From NCBI GenBank assembly GCA_016946835.1, contig JACVTC010000070.1:974001-989049 (forward strand): a stretch of DNA of 15,049 nucleotides. Reading direction: 5' to 3'. Below are positions 1 to 8,522 of this stretch, piece by piece. Below the pieces are notes generated by a model, which searched no databases, was not told the origin of the DNA, and was given only the letters and a program-made list of their open reading frames with translations. Every line of letters starts with the position of its first letter. Within the stretch, counting starts at the first letter, position 1. This DNA comes from Neocallimastix lanati (nom. inval.). Lineage: Eukaryota > Neocallimastigomycota > Neocallimastigomycetes > Neocallimastigales > Neocallimastigaceae. Both the position numbers and the translations under genes were made by a program.

Positions 1-186
1 AAAAATTAATAACTAATAAAAAAACGAAAAATGATTAAAAATAAAAATAAATAAAATTTAAAAAAATATATATATTAAAAATCACTAATATACAAACAAT
101 TTTTTTTATATATAATCTTTATTTGAAATATAAGTACTTGTATTCAATGTTAGCAAATGATAAAAATATAAGCATTTAAATAATAG

Positions 187-738
187 ATATGAAAAGCAAA
201 TTATATTCAATCCTACAAAAAAAGCTTATTTTTAATTATAAAATGAATTGAAGAAGCTTTATTAGTAAAAAAAAAAAATAAATATTCGAAAGGCTTACCA
301 TAATATTTTACTTTATGAAAATAAATCAAGCAAAATTAAGAATGATTTGAATTATTTTTATATCATAATTTCTATTTATTGAATTATTAATTTATCTATT
401 ATAAGATTCTAATATAACTTCAATGAAAATTAATTTTCAAAAAAGCATTTATAAAAAGATAGTTTAGTACAATATATAAATAATATATAATTTAAACTAA
501 TACTATCGAAATGAAATAATAGTTATTAAATATTAAAAGCATAAGGAATATTAATACATTTATTAGATAATAATTCGAAGTCCCAAATACATTTCTCTCT
601 ATTACATTTATTTAACAAAATGAAATCATATATATAAATATAGGTGATATATTTTATTAAATAACTATTTTTATTGAGAAATACATTAAAGGGATTTCTA
701 AAATTATAATACGATAAAACCCAATTTGCTTTTCATAT
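187..738. repeat. 16-bp inverted repeat pair 187-202 / 723-738
   Basis: The sequence atatgaaaagcaaatt at 187-202 occurs as its exact reverse complement at 723-738, bracketing 520 bp. The match stops sharply on both sides. This could be the remains of terminal inverted repeats, or chance in biased sequence. No transposase is visible between the arms. Confidence 0.3.
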
Positions 739-830
739 AGTAGAAATTTCATAAACACAAGTAGATTTAATATAAAGGATAAAAATTAATGATTTATATA
801 TATATAATATTTAAATTATAAATTAAAAAT
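526..830 (-). pseudogene. possible decayed coding segment
   Basis: Read on the minus strand, this frame is open for 68 codons upstream of a TAA at 526-528. It is interrupted by a single TGA at 733-735 and then stays open to about 830. The C-terminal part is not simple AT-coded Asn/Lys/Ile: it holds three spaced Cys, two Trp and mixed charged residues (for example the short motif CIWDFELL). GC is higher than in the flanks. There is no clear ATG, so it could be the 3' exon of a broken or intron-containing gene. I do not recognise a family, and chance cannot be excluded. Confidence 0.3.
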
Positions 831-2779
831 TTAATTTTAATGAATAAAAAATATTTATTATGCAAGGTATAAAATATTTTAAATTTGTATAATAATTAAA
901 TATATCAATTAAAAAATTTTTATTATAAAAATAATAAATAATATTTATATATTTAATTTATATAATACTAAAATAATTATTAAATAATAAAAAAAAGTAA
1001 ACTCATTTTATATAAAATTTTGTAAATAATATAATTGTATTTTATATAAATTAAGTTAATATATAAATAAAATTTATATTTATAATTCTATTTAATTTGA
1101 GAAAAAATGTTTATTTTTATTAAGAAATTAAAATTATAATTTTGATTATTTTTTTTATTTAAAATAATATAAATTACCATTTTTCTAAAAATTTTCTAAT
1201 TATTAACAATAAATTAATAATTTATCCTATTAACTTATTTATTAATAAAATTTTGAGATATTTATATGAAAATATTTATTTAACAAGAAATAAAAATTAT
1301 TTTATAAATAGATAAAATAAATTTGTTTGATGTAATAATGAAAATAAGTCAATTAATAAAAATTTTAATTATATATTATTATTAAATATTTCGTAAATTA
1401 CATTTTTCACTAATTATTTATTGTTTTTTTTTTTTAAATATATTTAAAACTATATTATATAACATAAATTTCATTAAATATTTTATTTTAAATTGTATAG
1501 TATAAAATATATTAAATGCTTTAATAATTGTAGATATAGTTATATAAATATATTTTTTTTGCAACAACTATAATAACAATAAGTACATTTTATATTTTAT
1601 TAAATTAGTTATATTAAATTATATATTATAAATTAAATCAATTATGAAAAAAATAAACACTGAATAATGGAATAAATCAACTATTTTTATTTTGAAAATA
1701 TTAAATTTTATTAAATTAAATCAATTAATAATATAAATCTTCGATTATACGGTTATTATTTAGCATTAAACAATATCGAACATATAAGACAAGTTTAAAA
1801 ATTTCATTATTGGAATTTTTGAAAATTTGTCATGAATATAATCATAATAAAATTTACATAAAAATATCAATAAATGTATAACTTAATATTGTAAATATAA
1901 TAAGAGATTTTCCATTTATTAGAAAGATATTATATTAATTAATAAGAGAAATAAAAATAGAAAAATTGTATTATTAATTAAACTATAAATTAATTAATAT
2001 ATAAAATATACTTATTTATGAAATCTAAATATATTAAATATAACACTTTAAAATAAAATATAAAAAATTTAATTTTTATTGTCAATATATAAAAAAAATG
2101 AGAATTACGTATGAAAAAACATAACATTATAAATTTCAGTAAATTTTTAAATAAATTAAAGAATTAAAATTTAATTGAATATAATGTTTTATTTATAAAG
2201 TTATTTATAACCAAACATAAATAAGTTATTAGCGATGTTCAATATAATGAAATTTATATATATTTATACTAAAGATGTTACTGTTCTTAAATAATTTTAA
2301 TTAATTACATTATATTATCTTTGCAATGAATATTTTCTGAGAAAGTTGAGTGAAAAGATGAATTCAGATAATTTTTGTATCTTCTTATATTTGGTTTATC
2401 TCAATAAATTAATAAGATTAACGATTTATAATTTTTACTTGTGATTAAAACTATTGGTCTATTTGTCCATATAATATATATGATAAGTTCAATTAAAAAA
2501 TATTTACAATATTCTATATAAATGAATATTATGAGTAGTTAAAATATTAATTTTATTAAAATATAAATTTCCATCAATATAACACTTGCTATTAGTATCA
2601 AAAATTTGAAATAGTCATTAATATACAATTTAATAAAAGAAAAACCATATATTATAAATGATTTCGTCATTAAAATATTTTTTCAATAATATACTACTTT
2701 TTAATTTTTTATTTTTAGAAATTAAAAATTTTTAAAAACATTTTATTTTTATAAAATAGTAAAATAATTATAATTATAT

Positions 2780-2823
2780 ATATTATTCTATTCACTAAAT
2801 ATATTTAGTGAATAGAATAATAT
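2780..2823. repeat. 44-bp perfect palindrome
   Basis: The two 22-base arms meet at 2801/2802 (around CACTAAATATATTTAGTG) and pair without a mismatch or spacer. It lies just beyond the 3' end of the secreted-protein gene, 14 bp past the shifted-frame stop at 2837-2839 and 78 bp past the annotated stop. It could form a hairpin in the 3' UTR or a cruciform in DNA. Whether it acts in 3'-end formation is inference. Confidence 0.85.
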
Positions 2824-2836
2824 TATATTCCATTTG

Positions 2837-2945
2837 TTATTTTCTTTTATTCCAATATTCAACTTGATCAAAATTTTTCCAATTCCATGTTTCTTTTTGA
2901 TCAAAATTTTTTTGATTCCAATTTTCTGTTTGTTGATAATTTTTT
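2837..2945 (-). other. shifted-frame continuation of the secreted-protein C-terminus
   Basis: From the A6 run (2940-2945 on the minus strand) the neighbouring frame is open to a TAA at 2837-2839, past the TGA at 2901-2903 that ends the annotated frame. It encodes a Trp/Asn/Gln-rich tail in which NFDQ occurs twice, with Trp-Asn pairs spaced between. This resembles the YDQN at residues 526-529 of the upstream frame. Such a periodic, Trp-bearing sequence is unlikely in random AT-rich DNA. The likely reason is one extra base in the run, either a sequencing error or a true frameshift. Confidence 0.65.
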
Positions 2946-4532
2946 ATTTTGATCATAAGTTCGGCTAAATGATTCTTTTTGAAATTCTAAATTATCATTT
3001 TCTTGTATATTTCCATATATTTGTGAAACCGTTTGACCTGTTTGATTTGCTCCATCTATATAATTTTTTTTCCCTCCCCTTTTAACTTTTTTAGATAGAT
3101 TTTTCGCTGCTTCTTTACCTGCTTTGTTAGCTAATTTTTTAGCTATTTTTTTAACTACATATTTACCAGCATACTTTATTCCTTGTTTTACTAATACTCT
3201 AGCTGCAGTTGAAATAGCAAAATCAACTATTATAGGTGCCAATGCTACTAAAGGAAGAAATCTTTTTTCTAACTGTGTTTCGTTATCCGATCTATAATTA
3301 TTTTCATATACAATAAATTCGTAATTATTTTCATTTCTTTTATTTTTGTCATTATACGAAGTTTTATCATTTATATAATCTATTCTACCGATGGGCTCAT
3401 ATTGATCATCATGATAGTCATAATCTTCTTTACTTAAATAACTATATTCTTTTGTACCTGATTTTTCTTTATATCCACTCCAATTATTTTCTCTAGAAAC
3501 ACTTGTGGTATTAGTTATGGCATGAGTATCATCTTCAGTAACTCCATGAACATTAGCTTCAGAGTGATCAACGTTGACCGACATATTATCATTTGTATCT
3601 GTTTTTGACTCTGAATGCGCTATAGAAACTGCTAATTCTAATGAATTTGTGTTAGCATCGGATTCGGATTGAGTTATACTGTCAGAATGGGTCAGTGTAG
3701 ATGCAATTTCAATGGTATTGGATATTTCATCTGTTAAAGTATCCGTATTACTTTCAATATTTCCTATACTACTTGATATAACTTGTCCTTCTGAATCAGT
3801 AATCGAATACTGACGTTCATTTGTAAAAGTAATAAGAGCATCACAAACAACAGTACATCCCTTACAATTGCTTACGGCAGCACAATTCGTAAACCCTTGC
3901 GATAATCCACTGGAAACATCGTTAATAATACTATTAATAGAATTAGGTAATTTCATGATACCACCTGTTGCATGTCTAATATTAGGAACCCGATCATTAA
4001 TACCTATAATCAATGATTTATGATAAGGATTAAATTTTGGATTATTACTAACTAATGGTATACATTGTTTATCGCTCTCTTTTAATTTATCATAAATAGC
4101 ATCAATGTAATTAGCAATTATTTGTTTTGACTCTTCAATTGTATTTTTACCTCTTACGTATGGATTAACATTTTCTGTTTTATTTTTATTTTCTGATATT
4201 TCATTATTCATATCATTATTATCTTTTGTTTCATCGTCTTGATTAGATCTCTTTCTTAAATTTTCTTGAATTGAAGAAATATCATAGTAAATACCAATAC
4301 TATTGACCATAGTACTATTATCACACCAAGAAACTCCATACCAAGTAGGCCCTAAAACCTTTGCATATTCTTCTATTGTTTTAGCGAATACAACATTACC
4401 GTCTTCGTCGAAATAAGCTGGATCATAAACTTTAGTTACACCTTTATGATTATAACGACAAAATATTTTAGTTTCATTTGCTAAAATACTATTAGCAAAG
4501 AATATACAAAGTACAATATTAATTAACTTCAT
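2901..4532 (-). CDS. secreted Kex2-type precursor protein with a cationic helical C-terminal segment
   Basis: Seen: 543 codons. Residues 1-18 are a signal peptide (basic start, hydrophobic core, ending near SILA|NE), so the product enters the secretory pathway. Residues 19-90 hold Cys25 and Cys70. A Cys-rich cluster (Cys217, 223, 226, 230) precedes a long Ser/Thr/Asp-rich stretch at about 235-350, followed by Tyr-rich acidic sequence. Dibasic Lys-Arg pairs at 94-95, 398-399, 423-424 and 484-485 are Kex2-like sites. Between the last two lies a 61-residue piece that starts hydrophobic (FLPLVALAP) and becomes a Lys-rich amphipathic helix. There are several N-glycosylation sequons. Known: fungal killer preprotoxins and the candidalysin precursor Ece1 share this plan of signal, pro-regions and Lys-Arg-bounded peptides. 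I claim no homology; a membrane-active or cell-wall role is inference. The C-terminus is probably frameshifted (see 2837-2945). The start is fixed by the signal peptide. Confidence 0.8.
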   Translation of the reverse strand: MKLINIVLCIFFANSILANETKIFCRYNHKGVTKVYDPAYFDEDGNVVFAKTIEEYAKVLGPTWYGVSWCDNSTMVNSIGIYYDISSIQENLRKRSNQDDETKDNNDMNNEISENKNKTENVNPYVRGKNTIEESKQIIANYIDAIYDKLKESDKQCIPLVSNNPKFNPYHKSLIIGINDRVPNIRHATGGIMKLPNSINSIINDVSSGLSQGFTNCAAVSNCKGCTVVCDALITFTNERQYSITDSEGQVISSSIGNIESNTDTLTDEISNTIEIASTLTHSDSITQSESDANTNSLELAVSIAHSESKTDTNDNMSVNVDHSEANVHGVTEDDTHAITNTTSVSRENNWSGYKEKSGTKEYSYLSKEDYDYHDDQYEPIGRIDYINDKTSYNDKNKRNENNYEFIVYENNYRSDNETQLEKRFLPLVALAPIIVDFAISTAARVLVKQGIKYAGKYVVKKIAKKLANKAGKEAAKNLSKKVKRGGKKNYIDGANQTGQTVSQIYGNIQENDNLEFQKESFSRTYDQNKKLSTNRKLESKKF

Positions 4533-4760
4533 AAATTTATTATTTAAAAAATAAGATAAATAATTTTTATTTTTTTTTTTATTTTTCTTTTTATTCTTAA
4601 TTTTTAATAATTTATATTTTTGAAAATTAATTATTTATTTTTAAAAAATCATTTTATAAAAAATATAGATATATAAATAAATTAAAATATAGCTTTATGT
4701 TTTTTAGAATGGCTATATTATTAAATTATATATAATTATAAATTTAATGTAATATAATAT
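4533..4760. other. spacer between two minus-strand genes
   Basis: These 228 bp of A/T-rich DNA would contain the 3' UTR of the upstream helical protein gene and the promoter/5' UTR of the secreted-protein gene. Long poly-T runs at about 4569-4590 lie just upstream of the secreted-protein ATG. I see no clear conserved promoter element. Confidence 0.5.
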
Positions 4761-6635
4761 TTAATATTTAATATTATTATCTTTAATTACATCAATAGCA
4801 TTTTTACCTTCTAACGGCTCAAGATCTGGATCTACTATTTTATTTAGTGAATTATTAATATCATCAATTACAAATGTATCTTCGTCAAATAATATTGCAA
4901 GACTATTATGTAATTTATATATAGCATGACTATTATCACTTATCTTTCCTTTATAATATTCTTCATTAACAATTGACATCATATCATGGAAATTTTCATA
5001 TATTTTACGTAATTCATTTTTATGATCTTCACTTAATGAACTTATATCTAAAGTTTCAGTTAATTCACATAAACTATTAAGAGCTTCATTTAAATTATTT
5101 CCTTCACCGATACTTCTATAATCTATTTCTGAAGATATTTTTCCATCTTCAAACATTACTCCTAAACCATATATTAAATTACCATTATTTATATTTACTA
5201 TACTTAATAATTTATTAAGATTAATTATAATATTTTTTCTATAATATTTAGAATTTAAATCTTTAGTGTATTTTAAAGTATAAACCATTTCGTTTCCTTT
5301 ATTATCACGTATAATATTAAATTTATCTTTATGTAAACTGTAATCTCTATTGAAATATTTTTCTAATTTTTCTATATCATTACTATTTATATTTTTTACA
5401 TTTAAATCATTATTGTATTTGGAAGAAGATAACATTGATTTTAATTCATTAATTATATTATTAAATCCAACTATAAAATCCGTACTTTCTTTTTCACTAA
5501 AATTTTCAAAATTTTTATTATACGTTATGGATAAGTCTTTCCAAACATTTACAAGACTTTCTGCATTTTTATATAAAAGTTTAGGATTAGATAGATTATC
5601 TACTTCATATTGAATAGGTAATATATTTTTATCAATATTTTTATCTTTAAATATTCTTAATAATTTTAATGTAATTTCTTCTATATGCTTATCAGGTAAA
5701 ATATTTTCTTTATTATTATTTAATACTCTTAAATTATTTTCAGAGGAATTTATTTCATCATCAATTTTCATATTATTTTTATTTACTATGGTATTATATA
5801 ATTTATGAACAATTTCTGAATTTAAAGATGTTTTATCATTTTTATATAGTTCTAATTCATTAATAGATTTTAAATCATTTAATTCATTATATATAGAGTT
5901 TATATCTTCAATATTTTCTAACTTTTCTAATTCTTCACATAATTCATTGATAGCAGATAACGAATCATCTGAATTCAAAACTGTATTTGGATTAATTCCT
6001 GCCATTTTAGATAATTTTTCTATTATTTTATTTAGCTTATTTTTATTAAGCTTAGATTGTGAATCATGAGAATCTAATGAATATAATTCAATATCATAAA
6101 TATTTCCAAAATTTTCTTTATGAATATTAATTATTTCAAAATATGATGATATTAACTTATTTACATTTTCTTCATTCATTTCATTATTATTATTGTTATA
6201 ATCGGAATTTGTATATTCTAGAATTTGATCATTAGTTATGCTATTAAAGTTTCTAATAAATTTTTCACTTTGTTCTTTATCAAATTTATCAATATTATTT
6301 TTATATGTTTCTGCTAATGTATTTAATACTTCATTGATTGATTCGGCATCTTTAACTAACATTTTTATATCATTAATATCATTTATATTTGAAGTATAGG
6401 GTAAAATATTTGAATTTAAATCCATAATTTTAAATGTTTTTAAAGTATTAATTATTGTAAATGAAATTGTTAATTCTTTTGATATTTTTATTTGATTACC
6501 AGTTCGACATGAGCTAAGAGATCTTTTAAATAGTAATTTACATTGTTTATAAATCTCTCTTTGATCATCAATAGTTAATTTATTTGCTTCATTAACTAAT
6601 TCAATAGATGGAGTTAGATCATTATTATGTGACAT
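4761..6635 (-). CDS. helical Asn/Lys-rich protein with an internal tandem duplication (C-terminal part of a split gene)
   Basis: Seen: 624 codons from the first ATG, with no signal peptide or membrane segment, so probably intracellular. Sequence is mostly predicted helix, rich in Asn, Lys, Leu, Ile and Glu. Two long repeats stand out. The block from NILP (residues 76-79) through a KxAES and a FxxNF/GFNN motif recurs from NILP (337-340). The later landmarks LC-E-L-TL (about 232 and 523) and K-LxN...IDD-INxS (about 277-297 and 573-595) also pair, giving a period of about 260-300 residues. This is compatible with HEAT/ARM-like helical repeats, but I do not recognise a family. The ATG at 6635 is probably not the true start: the frame is open upstream to 6743, adjoining the A8 run where the 6740-7600 frame ends. 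Read together they are one gene (see 4761-7663). Confidence 0.7.
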   Translation of the reverse strand: MSHNNDLTPSIELVNEANKLTIDDQREIYKQCKLLFKRSLSSCRTGNQIKISKELTISFTIINTLKTFKIMDLNSNILPYTSNINDINDIKMLVKDAESINEVLNTLAETYKNNIDKFDKEQSEKFIRNFNSITNDQILEYTNSDYNNNNNEMNEENVNKLISSYFEIINIHKENFGNIYDIELYSLDSHDSQSKLNKNKLNKIIEKLSKMAGINPNTVLNSDDSLSAINELCEELEKLENIEDINSIYNELNDLKSINELELYKNDKTSLNSEIVHKLYNTIVNKNNMKIDDEINSSENNLRVLNNNKENILPDKHIEEITLKLLRIFKDKNIDKNILPIQYEVDNLSNPKLLYKNAESLVNVWKDLSITYNKNFENFSEKESTDFIVGFNNIINELKSMLSSSKYNNDLNVKNINSNDIEKLEKYFNRDYSLHKDKFNIIRDNKGNEMVYTLKYTKDLNSKYYRKNIIINLNKLLSIVNINNGNLIYGLGVMFEDGKISSEIDYRSIGEGNNLNEALNSLCELTETLDISSLSEDHKNELRKIYENFHDMMSIVNEEYYKGKISDNSHAIYKLHNSLAILFDEDTFVIDDINNSLNKIVDPDLEPLEGKNAIDVIKDNNIKY

Positions 6636-6739
6636 ATCATTTATAATATTAACAAATTTATAAAATTCTAAATTTTCACTAATATTTTTACTAACAGGTT
6701 GTAATTTTTCTATTAAATTTTGTTTAGATAAATCACGAA

Positions 6740-7600
6740 TTATTTTTTTTCAGTTGTATATTCTTTTTCTAATTCTTTTACTTTTTCATCTTCTTCTGAT
6801 ATTTTACCATCAATATTTAACAAATAATTATCTAAAGAATTATTATAAGTCATATAATGATTTATTTTCTTCTTAGTTTCATCTAATTCTAAATATGTTG
6901 TTTTCATAATATTATTCATACTAATTTTATATTCTTCAGTATTTTTCACTTTAGTCAGAATACTATTATATTCCTTTTTATTTTTATTTTTAAATTCAAT
7001 TACTCTAAGTATATTTTTAATTTTATCTTCTTCATATACATTATACTGTTTATTTATTTGATTTATTTTATTTTCTGTATACTTTTTTTCAACATTTGCA
7101 TTTAATTTTGCTAAAAAGTCATCATTTTTCTCATTTATTATTTCATTATTTATCATAACCAATATATCATATTGCATAAAATTCGCAATAATTTTTAATT
7201 TTTCATTCTTAGCAATAATTTCCTGATAATTCTTTTGATATTCTTCATAATCATCTTTTAATGGGTCACTTAATAATTTATTACATATATTATTATATTC
7301 TTCTTCTTTTTCCTTAATTTTATTAATATCATATTTTTCAACATTATTAGAATTTTTATTTAAATCATTAATAAAATCAATCTTTGTTAACTGTTTTAAC
7401 ATTTTTGCTATTTTTGTATTTTCATTACTCAAAATAACACGTTCTTTTTTTAATTTTTCTTTAATTTGTTCATTTTTATCATTTTTTATTATTTCGTTCC
7501 AATTTTTTTTCAATAATGATTTTATACTAGATTGTTTTTCTTCTAAATATCCTTTAATATTTTCAATAGCAGTATTAAGATTTAAATTAGATTTATCCAT
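6740..7600 (-). CDS. coiled-coil protein segment, N-terminal remnant of the same split gene
   Basis: Seen: 286 codons from the first ATG, strongly Lys/Glu/Asn-rich with long heptad-like helical stretches (about residues 15-130 and 180-285), so probably coiled coil. The frame is also open upstream of this ATG to 7663, where it meets telomeric repeat sequence and an in-frame TAA formed by the CCCTAA stub. The ATG at 7600 is therefore only the first Met left after the gene's real 5' part was lost. At the other end the frame stops at TAA 6740-6742, directly after an A8 run; shifting by one base leads into the frame of the 4761-6635 segment. There is no family recognition. Whether anything is expressed from this truncated gene is unknown, since its native promoter is gone. 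Confidence 0.6.
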   Translation of the reverse strand: MDKSNLNLNTAIENIKGYLEEKQSSIKSLLKKNWNEIIKNDKNEQIKEKLKKERVILSNENTKIAKMLKQLTKIDFINDLNKNSNNVEKYDINKIKEKEEEYNNICNKLLSDPLKDDYEEYQKNYQEIIAKNEKLKIIANFMQYDILVMINNEIINEKNDDFLAKLNANVEKKYTENKINQINKQYNVYEEDKIKNILRVIEFKNKNKKEYNSILTKVKNTEEYKISMNNIMKTTYLELDETKKKINHYMTYNNSLDNYLLNIDGKISEEDEKVKELEKEYTTEKK

Positions 7601-7663
7601 AATTGAATCAAAATTTTCTGGATCTTTAATAAGCTCATCTATTATAGATTTTAAATTTGATAT

Positions 7664-7674
7664 TTAGGGTTAGG
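7664..7674 (+). repeat. telomeric stub 1 (healing point)
   Basis: TTAGGGTTAGG sits directly on the broken gene at its left and on unit E1 (TTTTAAATTC...) at its right. The G-rich strand is the plus strand, pointing to the right end of the window, as in the terminal tract. Confidence 0.9.
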
Positions 7675-8003
7675 TTTTAAATTCTTTTATTTATTTAAGA
7701 TTTACAAAGTATTACATGTATTTGATAAGTATAATAATTACAAGAAAAAATATAATAATAAAAATAATTGATTAAAAGATTTTACTAAGTATAACTATTA
7801 TAAGAATTAATAAGTAATTTGAAATATTAAATATTATTACTAAGTTAAATATTAATAAAGATTTAGCTAACTAATAAAATTATTTAATATTAAAATATTT
7901 AAAGTTTGATAAAAAATATAAATTTAAAGTTATTAAAATTTTGATCAAGAATAAATTTAAAGTTATTAAAGTTTTGATCAAAAGTAAATTAAAGTATTTA
8001 AAG
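7675..8003 (-). mobile_element. E1: 5'-truncated family-A telomere-attached element
   Basis: 329 bp, non-coding. Its first roughly 300 bases match the starts of E2 and E3 with scattered substitutions and small indels, so it is an older or divergent copy. It contains a 33-bp tandem duplication (7919-7951 and 7952-7984, around GTTTTGATCAA) that E2 and E3 have once. It ends within sequence that continues in E2, so on the minus strand it is truncated at the 5' end and capped by the next stub. The minus-strand sense is inferred from the fixed 3' junction and variable 5' ends. Confidence 0.7.
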
Positions 8004-8014
8004 TTAGGGTTAGG
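8004..8014 (+). repeat. telomeric stub 2
   Basis: TTAGGGTTAGG between E1 and E2. It ends in the same phase (TTAGG then TTTTAAA) as all other stubs. Confidence 0.9.
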
Positions 8015-8328
8015 TTTTAAATTCTTTTATTTATTTAAGATTTACAAAGTATTACATGTATTTGATAAATATAATAATTACAAGAATAAAATATAATAAT
8101 ATAAAAATTATTTAAAGTATTTACTAAATATAACTATTATAAGAATTAATAAGTAATTTGAAATATTAAATATTATTACTAAGTTAAAATTAATAAAGAT
8201 TTAACTAACTAATAAAATTATTTAAAATTAAAATATTTAAAGTTTGATAAAAATTATAAATTTAAAGTTATTAAAGTTTTGATCAAAAGTAAATTAAAGT
8301 ATTTAAAGTTTTGATTAAAAAGTAAAGC

Positions 8329-8452
8329 GGACATACTAAATATGTCCATTATCTAAAAAAGGAAAATATTCTAATTAACTATATCTAAGAGAAAATTTAT
8401 GAAAATTTAACAAACTTAAAATTCATATACTGAAATCCCATGAGGAATTTCA
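8329..8452 (-). ncRNA. structured 3' region of E2: two conserved hairpins
   Basis: GGACATA (8329-8335), loop CTAAA, TATGTCC (8341-8347) is a perfect 7-bp stem. TGAAATCCC (8431-8439), loop ATGA, GGAATTTCA (8444-8452) is a 9-bp stem with one mismatch. In minus-strand RNA that mismatch becomes a G-U pair, while in plus-strand RNA it is C-A. This favours a minus-strand transcript, in agreement with the junction polarity. These are among the few GC-bearing spots in the element. Confidence 0.5.
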
Positions 8453-8522
8453 ATATCTTGACTATCTCTAAAAGGAAATATTAAAAAAATAACTATTATT
8501 AAGTATTAATAACTATAAGTAA

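Larger units (their letters stand above)
1..2779. other. AT-rich intergenic region without an intact gene
   Basis: I see no long ORF, no tRNA and no telomeric stub here. Most of it is A/T runs and short AT palindromes. Two patches (about 120-800 and about 2200-2620) are slightly less AT-rich and hold short open stretches that may be decayed coding DNA. One is 2301-2441 on the plus strand, 47 codons with no stop before the TGA at 2442-2444. In DNA this AT-rich, with frequent TAA/TAG/TGA, such stretches are suggestive but not proof. Confidence 0.6.
4761..7663 (-). pseudogene. one broken gene: 5' truncated by a telomere stub, frameshifted at an A8 run
   Basis: The two ORFs belong together. The C-terminal frame is open for 36 codons upstream of its ATG, up to 6743. 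The N-terminal frame is open from 7663 down to the same A8 run (6743-6750). One more A in that run would join them into about 965 codons with no other stop, so the break is recent or a read error. At the 5' side, coding sequence runs without a stop straight into TTAGGGTTAGG at 7664-7674. This is what a chromosome break inside the gene, healed by telomere addition, would leave. The intact parent gene should exist elsewhere in the species. Confidence 0.7.

Noticed and set aside
570-600. tRNA T-loop-like TTCGAAGTCCC
   Set aside because: No matching acceptor, anticodon or D arms around it.
5350-5613. 87-codon plus ORF
   Set aside because: Antisense shadow of the helical protein gene, reflecting its Asn/Lys codons.
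6740-6760. Programmed ribosomal frameshift joining the two helical ORFs
   Set aside because: A plain A8 run with no evident downstream structure in a gene already truncated at its 5' end; an indel is simpler.
8015-8522. Hammerhead ribozyme, known from some Penelope-like elements
   Set aside because: I looked for the CTGATGA...GAAA core on the minus strand of family A near the GC-bearing hairpins and did not find it.
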